A stretch of DNA of 64,000 nt from Calvatia gigantea (taxonomy: Eukaryota; Basidiomycota; Agaricomycetes; Agaricales; Lycoperdaceae): the NCBI GenBank assembly GCA_025093985.1, contig JACAAK010000004.1:2976001-3040000 (forward strand), given 5' to 3'. Numbering within the stretch: position 1 is the stretch's first letter; each line of letters begins with the position of its first letter. The position numbers were made by a program, and so were the translations under genes. The notes under the pieces are model-generated. The model was not told the origin of the DNA, did no database searches, and worked only from the letters and a program-made list of their open reading frames with translations. Positions 22,125 through 34,900 of the stretch are shown here, in pieces.

Positions 22125-25100
22125 ATGATGTCTACTACTCCTACCCCACACTCAAGGCCTGCTTCCAGTCTTTCTCGGCCTTCTTCTAGTTTGTCAAGAC
22201 CACAATCTAGTGCTTCTCAACGCCCACCATCTAGTGCATCTACAACCCGTCCTCGATCCAGTGCATCATCAATCAGACCCATCTCGGCCAGCTCGGGACG
22301 ACCTCAGTCGCGTTTCTCTCAGCGTACTCAATCCCGGCATGCTAAATCACGCGTCAATCCATTCGCGCAGATTCTGGTGACTCAGGTGGCTGGCGTCAGG
22401 GAAGAAGAAGACGCAAACGCGTTCAAAAAGAACGTCGATCATGTTGTCAAGAGCTTAGAAGGAACGACCTTGAGCAAGGGCGCAGCAAGCGTCGATATGG
22501 CACTCATAGAGCAGCAAATAAATGGGTATTGTACACCGGATGCCATTTCGACGTTATCCATTCCTGATTCGTATTCCAGTCACGCGTTGAAGGCCCGTAT
22601 CACTATGAAGGATGCTCTCTCTGAGGCACTCCTCACTGCCTTCAAGAAACTGAAGACCCAAATCGAGGCAAGGGAAAGAGATTTGGATCATGATATTCAG
22701 GTAATAATATTGTGAGATCTGGATATCTGATCATTCGTGTTAATATTTTTAGATGACCCACATCCCGGACCATCTCCAATTACTGGTATGTTCTGCGCAC
22801 TAACCGCGACTCACGGCCATCTCACACAAGCCATCGGCTTAGATCAGTCTATCGCAACCTCCATCTGCGTCTACCATTACTTACGCAGAACGTCTTCTTG
22901 AAGAAATCCGAAAACCACGACCCCCTTCTCCAGGTTTAACATGGGAAGACATTCTCGCTGAAGAACCATTTGAAGGCGAACATTGGGAAGGTATCTTCAA
23001 CAGCGAGCCTCGCGATGACAAAGGCTGGGACACCACGCCCTCACTTTCTCCACTCAGCTCTGATCTCGAAGATGGTGATTCAATATCCTCGCTCAGCTAC
23101 GGCGGGCATCGGCAAACGCGTCACAATATTGATGGTGAACCAACGGAAGATCCAGGTGATGAGGAAGAACCCCCCGCGGTTGGAGGGCTGGTGCTGGGGC
23201 CGAGTCACCCTCCATATACCCACACACACAGGAAGGAGTTCGAGGAGTTGCAGGCCATGCAGTATTGGCGAACGGATTGGAAAGGGTACGATCAACCCAG
23301 CAAGCGATTTGATATTGGCGATCCTTCCACTCTCGGTGAGACTTTCCTCTTGCTACGAACATAACGGAGTTGCTCACAGTAAGTGGTAAGGGCCTGCTTT
23401 TGCGGACGTACTCGCCCACAAACAGGATAGGCTTGCTGCTACACAAGCCTTACTTCAGCACGAGGTGCGGTGTCCCATTGGTTCTCCGAATATATGTTTA
23501 CGATCAACTAGCGGTACATTCGTGAAGAGGATATGGTGAGAGAAGTTTATATAGCGCTTCAAGGCAGAAAAAATATCGTCCTGAGCTGGAAGGATAATGC
23601 CTATACGGTACTTCGTGCACTAGATCGAAATATTCGTACTTAACTGACACACATAAGACTACCTCGGATACTCCCCGCCTGGCCCATCTAACACTTTCAT
23701 CCCAAGAAGCTATCTTATCCTCCCTTGCAGAAACCGCGACGATACTTGAGCATCTTCGCCACTTCCGATCCTCGGTCTTCGCCCTCTCCTACGGCCGGGG
23801 TCGCGCTACAGATCCTAGCGGAAACCCAGTACCGTCGCGAAATATCACTCATACAGTTGAAGCCTTCGCAGATGCAATCGACGCTGAGGTTCGTGCATTC
23901 GATACTTGGTGTGCAGACCAAGAAGCTGCCATCTGTAGTGTCTACACTTCCTCTCCGACTACCAGCTCCAATGATCGTTATGTCATAACCAGTCTCCTGC
24001 ACACCTCTAAGTCCGTCTCCGACACGTTTGAATACACTTTTGCCGTCCTGTTGGCAATAGTGAACGAAGTATTCTCCTCTTCCCTTTCTTCTTCCTCGGA
24101 GTTCTGCATCTCATATGTCACAACGGGTGCACGGGCACCGGCAATTGTGGCATCGAGGTTATTGGATGTGCTGTTTGCCCGTGTACAGGTGCATTTGGAG
24201 AGGGAAGAGGTTGTGACAAGCGGGAGGCTTACGAGGGTGTTTGTAAAAACCGCGCAGCCGATGTGGGGCATGTGCGGGAGGTGGTTAAAGGATGGTATGG
24301 GATTAGGATTACTCGGAGTGAACAGTGCGAATGGAAGAAAGGGGACTGGGCGGACGGATGCCCTAGATGACGAGTTTTTCATCGAGGCAAGGGTTACTGA
24401 ATTTGCTGGGGAGGCCCATATGGGTTTGTTGCATCCTGAATTTTGGCTGGAGGCGTACGGGTTGAGGGAGGGTGTCGGTGCTGGAGATCAAGAGCAGGTG
24501 AAGGCGGTCCCAATGTTCTTGGAGCATGTCGCAGAGATGATTCTCCGCACGGGGAAGGCTGTGGGTCTCATTCGGGCTTTGGGATCGATTGTCGATGTGT
24601 TTGGAAACGGTAATTGGGAGAGCTTTGGTGAACTTGTTGCACAAAATTCGCGAGGGGACGCGGCAAACAAAGGTCCTGAAAGCTTGTTTTCCGTTTCGAT
24701 TGATACGCTTTCGAGGCTCGTTTACGCTCGATTGTTGCCTCACTGTCAGGAAGTTGGGGGCTTGCTGACGAAGATTCTTGTGGAAGGTTGTGGGCTGTGG
24801 AAGCACTTGGAATCAATGGAAGGTCTCTTCCTCATTCGGAGAGGTGATGCGATGAGCCATTTCATTGATGTCGTGTTCAACAAGGTTGGGTTCCTCCGCA
24901 TCCATCGCGCCACAAAAGTTAATGTGTGTGTCACAGATGGATAATAAACAATCTTGGAGCGACTTCCATTTCCTCAACACTGCATTTACTGATGTAGTGG
25001 AAGCAAATGTCAACGCTAGCGCACGAGAGTGGATCCAGGCTTCCCTTGTCCGCTTCTCGTACTGTGGAGGAAAGGTCAAAGAAAGGACGATCTATCACAC

Positions 25101-26159
25101 AGTCAAGGCTGTTGATGGGCTGGCTGTTGAATATGCCGTGCCGTTCCCTTTGACCTATATCTTCCGGCTGGACGTTGTGGAGGCTTACAGTGATGTGTTT
25201 AGATTCTTGTTGCAAATTGCGAGAGCAAAGAATGCTCTTGAGAGGATACTTGTAAGAGGGGATGGGAGAAACGGGGTTGGAGAGCCAGTGAAGGTGCTTT
25301 ACGCGATGAGAAGCCGGCTGAGCTGGTTTACCAAGTGCGTCGGATACCCCTTACATGAGTTGATTTGTCTGATGGTGGTTAGTACGTTGCTAAATTTTTT
25401 GACAACTTATGTGAGTTCCTGGTCGGGGGTTATGTCACTTGGACTGACAATATAACATAGGTCATTCGCGCCCAAGTGGTTGACTTCCACAAGAAACTGA
25501 GCGAGGCTCAGTCGTTTGACGATATGATCCAGTTGCACGACGACCAGTAAGAATTTTGTATCGTACTTAATTTCAGCTATTGACGACCAGCAAGTCTGAA
25601 CAAGATTCAAGATCGCTGTCTTCTCAAGAGCAATGTCAGTCATCAGGCCTTCCTCCGCTCCCTCATGGTTTTTCAACTGGCTGTATTCATTACATAGACT
25701 TCGGCCCTCCATCGGGCTATTCTCTCCGTTCTCGACATGTCACTCCAATTCAGCGAATTCTTTACTACTCTTGCAGGCGATGCAGCGACACATGACATCT
25801 CACGTCACTCGCTTATTAGGCGCCACAAATCTAAGCGCCAGCGACGAAAACGGCGCAACGTCATTGGGTTTTCACGACCCTCGTCCGATGACGAACTATC
25901 AACTTCCTCAGATGAAGATAACGGCGGCCGGGAACCTGAAGCGCTCAGAGAGCTGGCACCGGGGAACGAAACAATTTCAACGATGAGTGTGACCGGGTCT
26001 TTGGAGGAGGTATCTCAGCGATTGGATAAGTTTTCGTCGGAGTTGGATGAGCTTGTGAGATTTATTAGGAGAGGGGTGGAGGGTCTCGCTGGTGGGACGA
26101 GTGACGCTGCGCCCGCGTTTGCCATTTTAGCATTCTCGCTCCAGGATTGGGACCTTTGA
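22125..26159 (+). CDS. Gamma-tubulin complex component, GCP5-like
   Basis: A multi-exon gene for about 1,130 residues. The N-terminus is a Ser/Arg-rich low-complexity tract (SRPSSSLSRPQSS). The GRIP1-type region includes REVYIALQGRKNIVLSW and HLTLSSQEAILSSLAE. The GRIP2 region includes GDAMSHFIDVVFNK, the conserved motif VEYAVPFPLTYIFRLDVVEAY, FRFLLQIARAKNAL and the distal helices NKIQDRCLLKSN/ALHRAILSVLDMSLQF. The size and the DRCLL signature match GCP5 (fission yeast Mod21) better than GCP2, 3 or 4. Such proteins assemble gamma-tubulin complexes at spindle pole bodies and other MTOCs. A 63-nt intron at about 25634-25696 must be removed; if retained it keeps frame but introduces a TAG. The C-terminus carries a basic, then acidic extension. 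Confidence 0.88.
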
Positions 26160-26614
26160 TCTAGGGGACGAGTATCTAAATATCCTCTGTTTTTTTTTTT
26201 CTGGTTGTAATGCAAGCATTATTTTCCCTAGTCTTTCCCATTTCTGGAGCGGCGATTGTCTGGATCTGTCTTGTGTGGCGCTGTGAGTTACCAGTGTTCG
26301 TTATCTTGCATCGCCTCAAAGCCCATCCTCCTGGGTCTGCAAATATCTGCGAAGCACTGACTCCTTTCGCGTCACCGGGGAGAAAAAAATTTTTTGTCGA
26401 TATTTTGTCCGCTGTTCTCTTTGTCTAAGACCGGGAGATCTGAAGCTTGAGCTTGAAGCTTAGGCCTTAGGGCTGTGTTGTGATCGTGATCCTGAAGATC
26501 CCTGAAATCTCCGAGATGTCCGAGATGAAACGATTAGAAACACGTGACAAGACCCAAACGCGTTGTGCCGTTCAGTGCATGTTGATTGACATTGTTGATT
26601 GAACATTGAACGCT
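26160..26614. other. Intergenic region GCP5-SPC25
   Basis: About 455 nt between co-directional genes. It contains a T-rich tract at 26188-26198 just after the GCP5 stop (likely polyadenylation region) and a short imperfect repeat of AGCTTGAAGCTTAGG type near 26440-26470. A small open frame at 26210-26428 is not supported. Confidence 0.45.
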
Positions 26615-27500
26615 ATGACGGCCCCTCGCCTTCCCCGTATTGACCTCCCTCAGCTGCTTCAAGAGCAACATCCTCAGGTTGACTTACGCGTTAGTGTGTA
26701 CGAAGAGTCGACTCGGAACTTCCTCAAGGCCCTCGTTGATTACAAAAACAATGCAATCGCTTCTATCTCGGAGCGGCGCAAGTATCAAGCTACAGAGAAG
26801 AAGAAATTTGCTGAAAAGAGTCAACAAGTGGAAGCGGAGATAAATCAATGCAAAATTAGAGAGATAGATTTGGTTGCAGGTTTCGTGTCTGTCAGTGCTT
26901 TCTTGGGCCTAATACTCAGCGTTACGGACAGATCTTGAACGCGAGAAGGAGGAACGAAAAGACGCCGAGCTTGCAGTAGCCGCGCTGCAGCGACAGTTAA
27001 CCTCGCTGAAGGATAAGTGTGCTGCTATTGAAGGAGAGATCGAGCAGTACCGTGCTATCACCGCCAACCTCCGACGGGGTATGTTCCTACCCTAGTCTCT
27101 TCTCATCTTTCTAATTCTTGGATATCAGAGAAGAACAAAGAGCGAGCTACTCTCAGCACACATGCTTCCAAAATCTCTCCAGAATTAATGTCTTGCGAAC
27201 AACAGCTTGGTTGCGTCATCGAGGGCGTTGGAAAGGATAAGCTGCTCTTCAGGTTTACGAACATCGACCTTGAGGATGACACGCGGGAAGCTAGCTTCGT
27301 ATTGGACATATCCGAACCTTCATATAAAGGTGATTCAGACCCACAACGATACAGATACGACGCGTTAACACCCCATAAAAGTCATTACAGTATCCCCAAA
27401 CCTCCCTGCAATCAGTGTTCTCCTTAGTCAGTTATCTGAGTCTGGGGATATTTATTGGTTCATTAGGGAAGTTCAACAAGTGTTTGCGCATCGGCAGTAG
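26615..27500 (+). CDS. SPC25: Kinetochore protein Spc25
   Basis: Four exons, about 230 residues. The N-terminal two thirds form a coiled coil (NAIASISERRKYQATEKKKF..., LEREKEERKDAELAVAALQ). The C-terminal globular RWD-type domain reads SPELMSCEQQLGCVIEGVG, LLFRFTNIDLED, ASFVLDISEPSYK, then VITVSPNLPAISVLLSQL after a 3' intron, ending REVQQVFAHRQ. Spc25 pairs with Spc24 in the Ndc80 complex that links kinetochores to microtubules. The start ATG at 26615 gives MTAPRLPRIDLPQLLQ. No disruption was found. Confidence 0.93.
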
Positions 27501-28772
27501 AGGCTGCGGAGGTTGCGGTTGGTCGTGGGATGCGCCTGCTCCATGTTTTGACTGGCCATTCATGTAAGGTGTACTATGCCACTTTCCTCAATCCTCCTCA
27601 CCTCCTTCCCAGACCAGATTTCGTTTCCAATCTATTACTTGAGGACGCGGAGGATATATCTTGCGATCAGACAATCTTATAGTTCTCACTTGCGCTGCAA
27701 TACCTTGATCATGTGAATATCTGCCCTCCCACAGGGAACTCAATGTCCCCGGTGGGTCGCCTCAGGTATGTTGTCCCTCGACGCGCCCTTTCAGAAATTG
27801 ATGTTAGGATTTGCAAGACGATCATTGCAATAGCGTGGAAGTGACATAATCCGACCTCCCAACGATGCTCTCCGTAAAGCACACGCCTTGTTGCCTTGAA
27901 CCTAACACTTTGTACTTTCGGTTTGGTTGGCCCAAAATGTTCTGCAAAGAGAACTATTGGCTAAGCCAGGTTTGATGCGTGACGGCCGCATGGAGGGGGG
28001 GAACGGTATGGGGCGTTGCGTTCTGGTCGTACGGAACAACCGGGGTTTTGGGCCAGTAGCTGAGGTTCCTTTCTGGTGTCGGCTGAGGTCAATAGGTTTA
28101 CCAGAGGGCCACTAGTCAGCCAGACAACGTAACAATTCGGCTTGATTCTAGAAATTGATAGCAAGTACTCCACTCATTGGACAAGAACATGATAGTATCT
28201 AAACAGGATTCGGTTGTCTGGTCGCCACTCAAATGTTCACGTTCATCGTTGACGTGTATCAGTTTCGGATTTTTCGACAAGCAGCAACAAGAATGTCTCC
28301 GCGGGGCGCAATGCCCACGATTTTTGCCATGTTCCTCCGCAATACCAGTGATGGGCGTTTGATGTGCAACGGCCGTTGGTCTCTCATCTGGTAGTTACCC
28401 GTTACCTTCTTAAGGGGAAAACGATGAACCATACCCAAGGAGTATTACAGACGGACAACCGGGATTTCAGTGGGGGGGGGGGGCAGGGGACGGGTCGGAC
28501 GACGGCAGGTTGGCAAACCTGTAACGTTCGTGAGGTGGACCCCATCGTAGCTTGTTTGTCAGTTGGCTTGTTGAACCCAGGTGAGAATCGTCTGCTCCAA
28601 AACCCAATACCTGAATGATGAGTGGGTGTTGTGAATCAGAGATTCAAATATTCACCCACAGGGGATGATGAGGATCATGGACACGTGACTGATTGATGGC
28701 TTGGGTGGGTTGGGAGCACGACCTAACCCTTGATTGCAGCATGGGGGCGGTGTTGACTCCCTTCCTTTCAGT
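27501..28772. other. Intergenic region with a G12 run
   Basis: About 1.27 kb between co-directional genes. A G12 run lies at 28472-28483. Open frames of up to 84 codons have no conserved motif. Part of this must be the promoter of the 28773 gene. I see no tRNA or transposon signature. Confidence 0.45.
28472..28483 (+). repeat. G12 homopolymer
   Basis: Twelve consecutive G residues followed by further G-rich sequence (CAGGGGACGGG). Exact length is uncertain in any assembly. Confidence 0.75.
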
Positions 28773-31477
28773 ATGGCCAACATACCTGAATACATAGAAC
28801 AAGACGTGCGCCAGCCTCCAGGAGACGATGGACTCCCGAGTTATGACGACCTCGCTCAGCAAAACGGTCCAAATTCAAGGTCTGTACCTCTACCTCGCTT
28901 CTGCGTGCACGCTGATTAGTCTGACTAAATATGTAGATTCGGGAGGTGGAGGAGTTGGATAGAGAAAAGGTCTGTACGTTATATCCCCGCGAGCTTGGGT
29001 TTAATCTTCGTACTTTCTAGAGCCGCTGAACGGTATCGTGACATAACTCCAGAGGAACGTCAACGGAGACATGAACGAGGATGGGACCTCGAGCCTCATC
29101 AGGTACGATGGTATTGCCTTTCCATTTCGTTTGGCATTGCAGCGCTGACTGTTTACTTCAGGAGACACATCCACCGCCAATTATCACCAACCAACCACCG
29201 ACACCAGGACTTCCTGGTCTCCACATCCAAACGAGTGCTTTGAGCTTGCACGACAATCCATCAGTGGAACAAGAGAATTCCCAAGAGCTAACATCGCCCC
29301 AACCGTTGCCGTTTGTTAGCCAGAAAATAGCACCTTCTCATTTGAAACTCAATCATTTTGGGTCCCGGTTTCTGCCTCATGCAACATCACAAATACGATG
29401 CGTCCTTCCCCTGAATTCAGAACGCCTACTCCTCATCGGACATGATGAAGGGCTTTCTGTACTTGATTTCTTTCCCCAAGAATGGACAGAGGCAGGGGGC
29501 ATTGATGTTAGGAATCCAGACGAAGCACAGGCAAGGGTCATCTGGGAAGGAGAAGGGTATGAAATGTTTTGCACTTCGCGTTACGCCAGGCTCATCGTCT
29601 TTCAGTGTTTTTCAGATGACAAGTCATTGAGCAAGAAGAGGGTTTGGATGGGACAACGCAAGGTGTTGTACTTGCTCTCGTTGGACCAGAGCCCGGATCA
29701 CCAGCATCCAAGGATGGTGATTCGGCCAGGTCTCTGAGAATGTACAATCTTCTCAGCTTGGCAAATCTTGCAAAATGGGCTGTTGCGAACAAGGTTTGCT
29801 TATTATCCTTCCAACTGCATTTGCTTACGCTCACGTATTATCCCCTAGGGTGCTCGCCCATTGGACCTGCGCAGGCCGCCAAATTGGCAAGTCCAAACAT
29901 CGCCCACCAAAAAACATCGGCCCCAGAGCAGTATAACCCGTGGCCTGAAATCCCTCATTGAACCTCCTTCCCAATATGTTAATCTTGAGCACCAGCGTCC
30001 TGTCTCCTACCAGAACATGCTAACCCCCGTCGTACCCAATGGTCTCCCAGAGAGGCATGGCAATGCGCCGCTTGTCAACCCTCAGCGCCTACCAGCTTTG
30101 GTACCTTCCCGCAGGAACACTGACGAGTCTAGTTGGGATGTCATAGAGGATATTCCTCTACGTTGGGCGACGGACTTTGTGCCACTCGCAACCGCTAACT
30201 CACGGTTGGCGGGGTTGTCAGTCATATCCTACGCGATTTGGTTCGACGAAAACCGCGCTGGCAGGGGTGGTCAACTACTTGCCGTTGCAACCAGGTCCAA
30301 TATCCTATTATACGAAGTACCCAAAGGAGAAAGAGCATTTAGATTCGTCAAGGTAAGGACTCATTGTTCACCACCGCACCCAAATCATTAACAAATCCAC
30401 ATCTCGTCACACCAGGAATTCTATACCCCTATGCAGCCGCGAGACGTCTCATTTTTCCAACAAACAGTGCAAGAAGTCACTCGAAGCTTATCAGATGTTA
30501 CAGGTGGTAATCGTACTAATAACTGGCACAAACGCGCAGACAGTGCCAACACCCTCCGATATGCCGGTGACTCTCGCAGTCCTCCTTCGGCATTTCCTCC
30601 GATGATCAACTACGGTCCTCAGCTCAGCCTTTTCGTGGTATTCGACAAGAAAGCCAGTTGGATACGAATAGTCGACTCTGCTGTTGGGGAGATGGACCTC
30701 CCAGATGACAGCTACATTTCGTCATTGAATCAAAGCGGAGGCAGCAGTGGATCTTTCCTTGGTGCAAGAGACACCCTCGCTACGGGGTCACACCACGTCC
30801 GTTCACGTCTATCTTTCGAGCACCTCTCTCCACCGAAATGGATTCTTCCTGTTCAATGTGAATTGCCTGTACCAGGAGCAAACAGCGGTTTGCATTTGGA
30901 AGCAACACGAAAAGTCCTGTTCCTCACACGCGGACGCAAAACCCATATCCTACCATCTCCACTCCCAACAAACTACGCCACGTACCCCTCTCTGGCAATA
31001 ATCACATGGAAGTCACCCCCTCGGAACGTTGTACCACGCGTATGCGAACAGGATAAAACGGGCGAAACACGAGGGTTTCCACCATTCCTTCAACTCGTGG
31101 CGTTTGGCGAGGACAGTCTCGAAGTGCAAGAAATGTCGCTGAATTTCATCAGCCGAGGAAAAGGCAAAAGCAAAGCGACGTATGAAGAAGTTCTGCAAGC
31201 GGAAGACGATGTCGTCGGTACATGCGGATTTCTTGCCATGGGCGGACATTGGGACCAAGTTAGTCATATAATGCGCCCCGACGGATTAACCAGAACGAGT
31301 TCGACGTCAAGTGATGCGTCGTATGATAGCGTCGGGACATCCGTGGTCGTGTCGCGCCTGGAGCGCGAGAAGGGCATGTATGCGTGGTGGAAGAAAGGTG
31401 CAGGGGATTATCGTGTGTTTTGGGTTGGAGGGTCACCTGAGCACGGCCCAAAGGACCTTGAGCATGTAAACTTGTGA
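28773..31477 (+). CDS. Uncharacterised conserved fungal protein, possible beta-propeller
   Basis: About seven exons give about 790 residues. The N-terminus has a strongly conserved-looking stretch (GRWRSWIEKRAAERYRDITP). The middle carries repeated beta-strand blocks such as LRLNHFGSRFLPH-like KLNHFGSRFLPH, IRCVLPLNSERLLLIGHDEG, GVVLALVGPEP and LRMYNLLSLANLAKWA, which resemble citron-homology or WD-type propeller blades. The C-terminal half continues in the same style (GQLLAVATRSNILLYEVPKG, GMYAWWKKGAGDYRVFWVGG). I do not recognise a named family, and the propeller call is inference. In the fifth exon, after VFQMTS, the frame moves by +1 near 29625-29630 into EQEEGLDGTTQGVVLALV; the unshifted frame stops at TGA 29628-29630. 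Confidence 0.7.
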
Positions 31478-31957
31478 TTGCTATGTTTTTTTCTCCTGTT
31501 TAGATGGACATATACTTCTTCCGCCATGTACCATGCATGTAATACCCTCCCATTGTGCATCTTGCCTGATGAAAAGTTTCTTAAAAACTAGTCTACGGAA
31601 TCCATTATGCCAAGGAATGTAATAAGATAAGCGTATATATTCATACATAAATTGTTCAGAGCTTATAAGAGGTTTCAAGTATGCGCTGAGGCCATAGCCA
31701 AGTCCATAACAAAGCAAGGTCGATATATCGATGAATGAATGTCGAAACGCAACAATAGTACTGGAAAAAAGTTCACTTCACTTCACTCGCTGAAATTAGG
31801 AAACTCCTAAAAGTCTACAGAAAGTGAATGTTCCAGGTGGTGAATGGTCTCTACCCTTGAAATATTGCAAAGAAAGCACTTGATTATCGGTTTAAATGTT
31901 TGGTGTCGGGCTCGTAACCGACTTGCAACCTGGCCCCAATTAAGCCCAGTTCGTGCT
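31478..31957. other. Convergent intergenic region
   Basis: About 480 nt between the 3' ends of two convergent genes, AT-rich, with likely polyadenylation signals on both strands. No gene seen. Confidence 0.5.
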
Positions 31958-34900
31958 CTAGGGTTGGGGTTTTCGAATGACGACGAACGATCGTTGCGGC
32001 GTTGCACCACCATCGCCGTTACCCCCACTGCTACCACTGGCAGCGCCACTACTCGGGGCGCTGCTAGATGTGCCCAACCCGCCCAGTTCAGGGTCAACGG
32101 GGAAGGACGAAGGTGGTGGTACCGGCGGTGCCGACGGCCCATCACTACTATTTGGTCTATGCCGAATGATGCGGTACCAAGGTTTCTTCTTTGGTTGCTC
32201 CTCAACAGTACTGTCATCATCATCATCGTCACCGTTGTCATCATCAGCGGCGACAGAGAATCGCCCCTGGTACGCTCCAGTTGTATTTGGCCAACCGGCA
32301 CCTCCCGGCAGACCGCTTGAGGGGCCAGCAGCGCTCCCGGTACTGGCAGAGACAGCCGTCAGAGCAGGGAGACCGTACAACTTGCTGGCATCTTCGATGA
32401 TAGCCGTCTGTGACTTTGTCCGTACATGTGCCGGTTGCATCGCTCCAGGTGGTAGCTGTCCGTACTCCGGTTGCCTGGCGACGTTCGACAGAGACGGTGG
32501 CGGATCATCATCCTCGTAAAACACACCCGCGCTAGCAGCGGTTCCCATATGCACATGCTGGGGCAAGGTCGTGCGACTTTGGTTTTGCTGCGTCATCGAC
32601 GGGAATGTATGGGTCGACCCATTGCCTATCATGGACGAAGGGGCGATGGCTTGTGTAGATGAGTTAACATGCGCAAACGCGCTCCCTGTACCATCCATGA
32701 TTGCATACGGCGTGTCGATGTGCGACTTCCCACCCCCGACCCTCGAGAAACCACTCTTTGGCGGCGGAGGCGTGGCGTTTCGTTCCACAACAGGTACGTA
32801 TCCGTGCCTCAATGGGAACGTCTGCCAAGCGCCCATAATGTATCCTTCGTCGTCGTCGTCCTCTCTATACTGGTCGGGGGAGTGCATGCTCGGGTCGCAA
32901 AACACTGGGCGGTGGGGCTGAATGTGTTGATCCTTTTCTGCTATCATTACCAGCACCAATAAACCCAGGACCAGGTAGACCAGCAAGGTTCAGCTCGGAA
33001 TGTGGCGAACTGTATGAAGGCATATCTGTTCTCTTGTGTAGAGGCCCCTGTTGCCCGGGCTTGCCGTTGGCAATGCGTTTCGATTTCCTTCGCCGGGCTT
33101 TCGATCGAGCTCGCAAACCACAGCAACCCACCAGGGCTAGGACACCGAGAAGCCCAGAGTCGATGATGTGGCGGCTACGATCGAATCCCACTCCACCGAC
33201 GGTGCGGACCACAGCTTCGATCAATTTGACAACGAGCATTAACAGAAGGGCTAGGTACACGAGGGCGAGGATGATGAGGATGCCATATGCGACCCAACCG
33301 CCAGGTCCAGGACCAATAGAGATCTAGCGAAGTACGGCTCAACACACTTGGTGACAAGTAATGCGAGGTCTACATACCGTTGGAGTAAGTATCACCAGGA
33401 GAACTGCGATGACGATTCGCGCAACGCAAAATAAAAAGCTGATCAATCCCATACTTGCCCCACTTCCCCAAGGAAGCCATATACTGGTGCCAAGCGCAGA
33501 CACCACCTCCACGACCAGAATGACAATAGCTTGCGCCGTCCCGCTCTTCTGCCCAGCACCAATCGTGAGTCCAAATGCGAGATTGGTAGCGAAGAGCAAC
33601 GTGGCAAACATCTGTGAGCCGTGTCGGTAGTGATTGTACAATGGTCCAAGGGAAAGCAATGTCCGCGTCTCATCGTACAACTTGTTGGTAGTAGTGAAAG
33701 TCACTCTCAGGACTAGATGCAGTGGGATGAGGACGGAGAGGATCGCGAATGACAACGCGGCCAGAGCTACACTTATACGACTAACGCCCGAACCATGTTG
33801 AACCATCTGGTACACCGAAAAAATGGTGATCGGAAAATGGAAGAGAACGAGAATGCGGACGAGGTTCCCATGGAGAACGCTTCCATGGAAAGAACCGATA
33901 TCCGTTCGTGGGCGCCACCATGGTCTGTGAGTCCCAATTGCGCGAGTCCCGACTCCAAATACGCTGTTTGCACCCGTACTATGTCCCGTCAAACTTTTGC
34001 TCTCTTCACCTGGTATGGGTGAGGCCGCGTCTACTTGATCCTTGTTCAGTGCGCTTCGGGTGGAAACGCTGGCACCAAATCCGGGGCTCCGCACTCGGGC
34101 GAGAGTGGTTGGCCGAGACGTAGACTTGAACACAACAGCAACCATAAAGTAGTCAAGTGCCCATAGTAGAACGGAGAGAACGATGGTGGCGCCGATGATT
34201 GCGAAGGAAAAGAATGAGGCAGTTTGGGAATAGGTCTTGTGGGCGCACCCCAAGGGCATATGCGAAAGATTCTATGCCGTCGGTTGCATTTTGCGGGAGG
34301 GTAAAAAGAATATTGGGAACTGTAGGATCAATAAAAAGGGGTGATGTTGGGTCAGCGAGTTGATCTGAGAAGTTCGCTGGTGGTAGGAATGGCAGAGTCG
34401 AAAGTGGGTTCCAACGATGTGGAGTTGAAGGGTTAATAATGGTCATATCTATCCAAGGCAAGATAAGCACAATGACACCACGAATCCCACGCATATACGC
34501 ACTGAAAGAAAGCATAGACCAAGCAGTCTGGCTCAAAACAGGGTCTATGAACTGATCAGACAAGGAAGCTCAAAGTGACTAGATTCGTCAAACTTACAAA
34601 TGAACGAAGGCCATTGAACGGCAACCATGGCAAGAGCAGCGCACCACTGCGTATGGAAAATCACATCCCTCAACGAGGGTGTACCTGATCAGACACAAAC
34701 ATCACATTCAGCACGAGGAAGGAATACAGCATGAAAACTCACAAAACCGAATCAAGGCCGGCGATGTGGCCAGTCTCTCTCCACTGATAGCACTAGCGAG
34801 AATAAATCCACCACTTTGTAACTTCCCCCACACACCCCGTCCACTCCGGTTGACGCCTCTCCCCCAAGCGGATACAACTCTCGCAACTCCCACCAGAACC

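Noticed and set aside
25634..25696. In-frame TAG in the GCP5-like gene, possibly a nonsense mutation
   Set aside because: A 63-nt GT-AG intron removes it, and the remaining residues match the GCP5 helix pattern (DRCLL...ALHRAILSVLDMSL).
27501..28772. Possible transposon remnant in the gene-poor stretch
   Set aside because: I found no inverted repeats, target-site duplication or transposase-like coding sequence.
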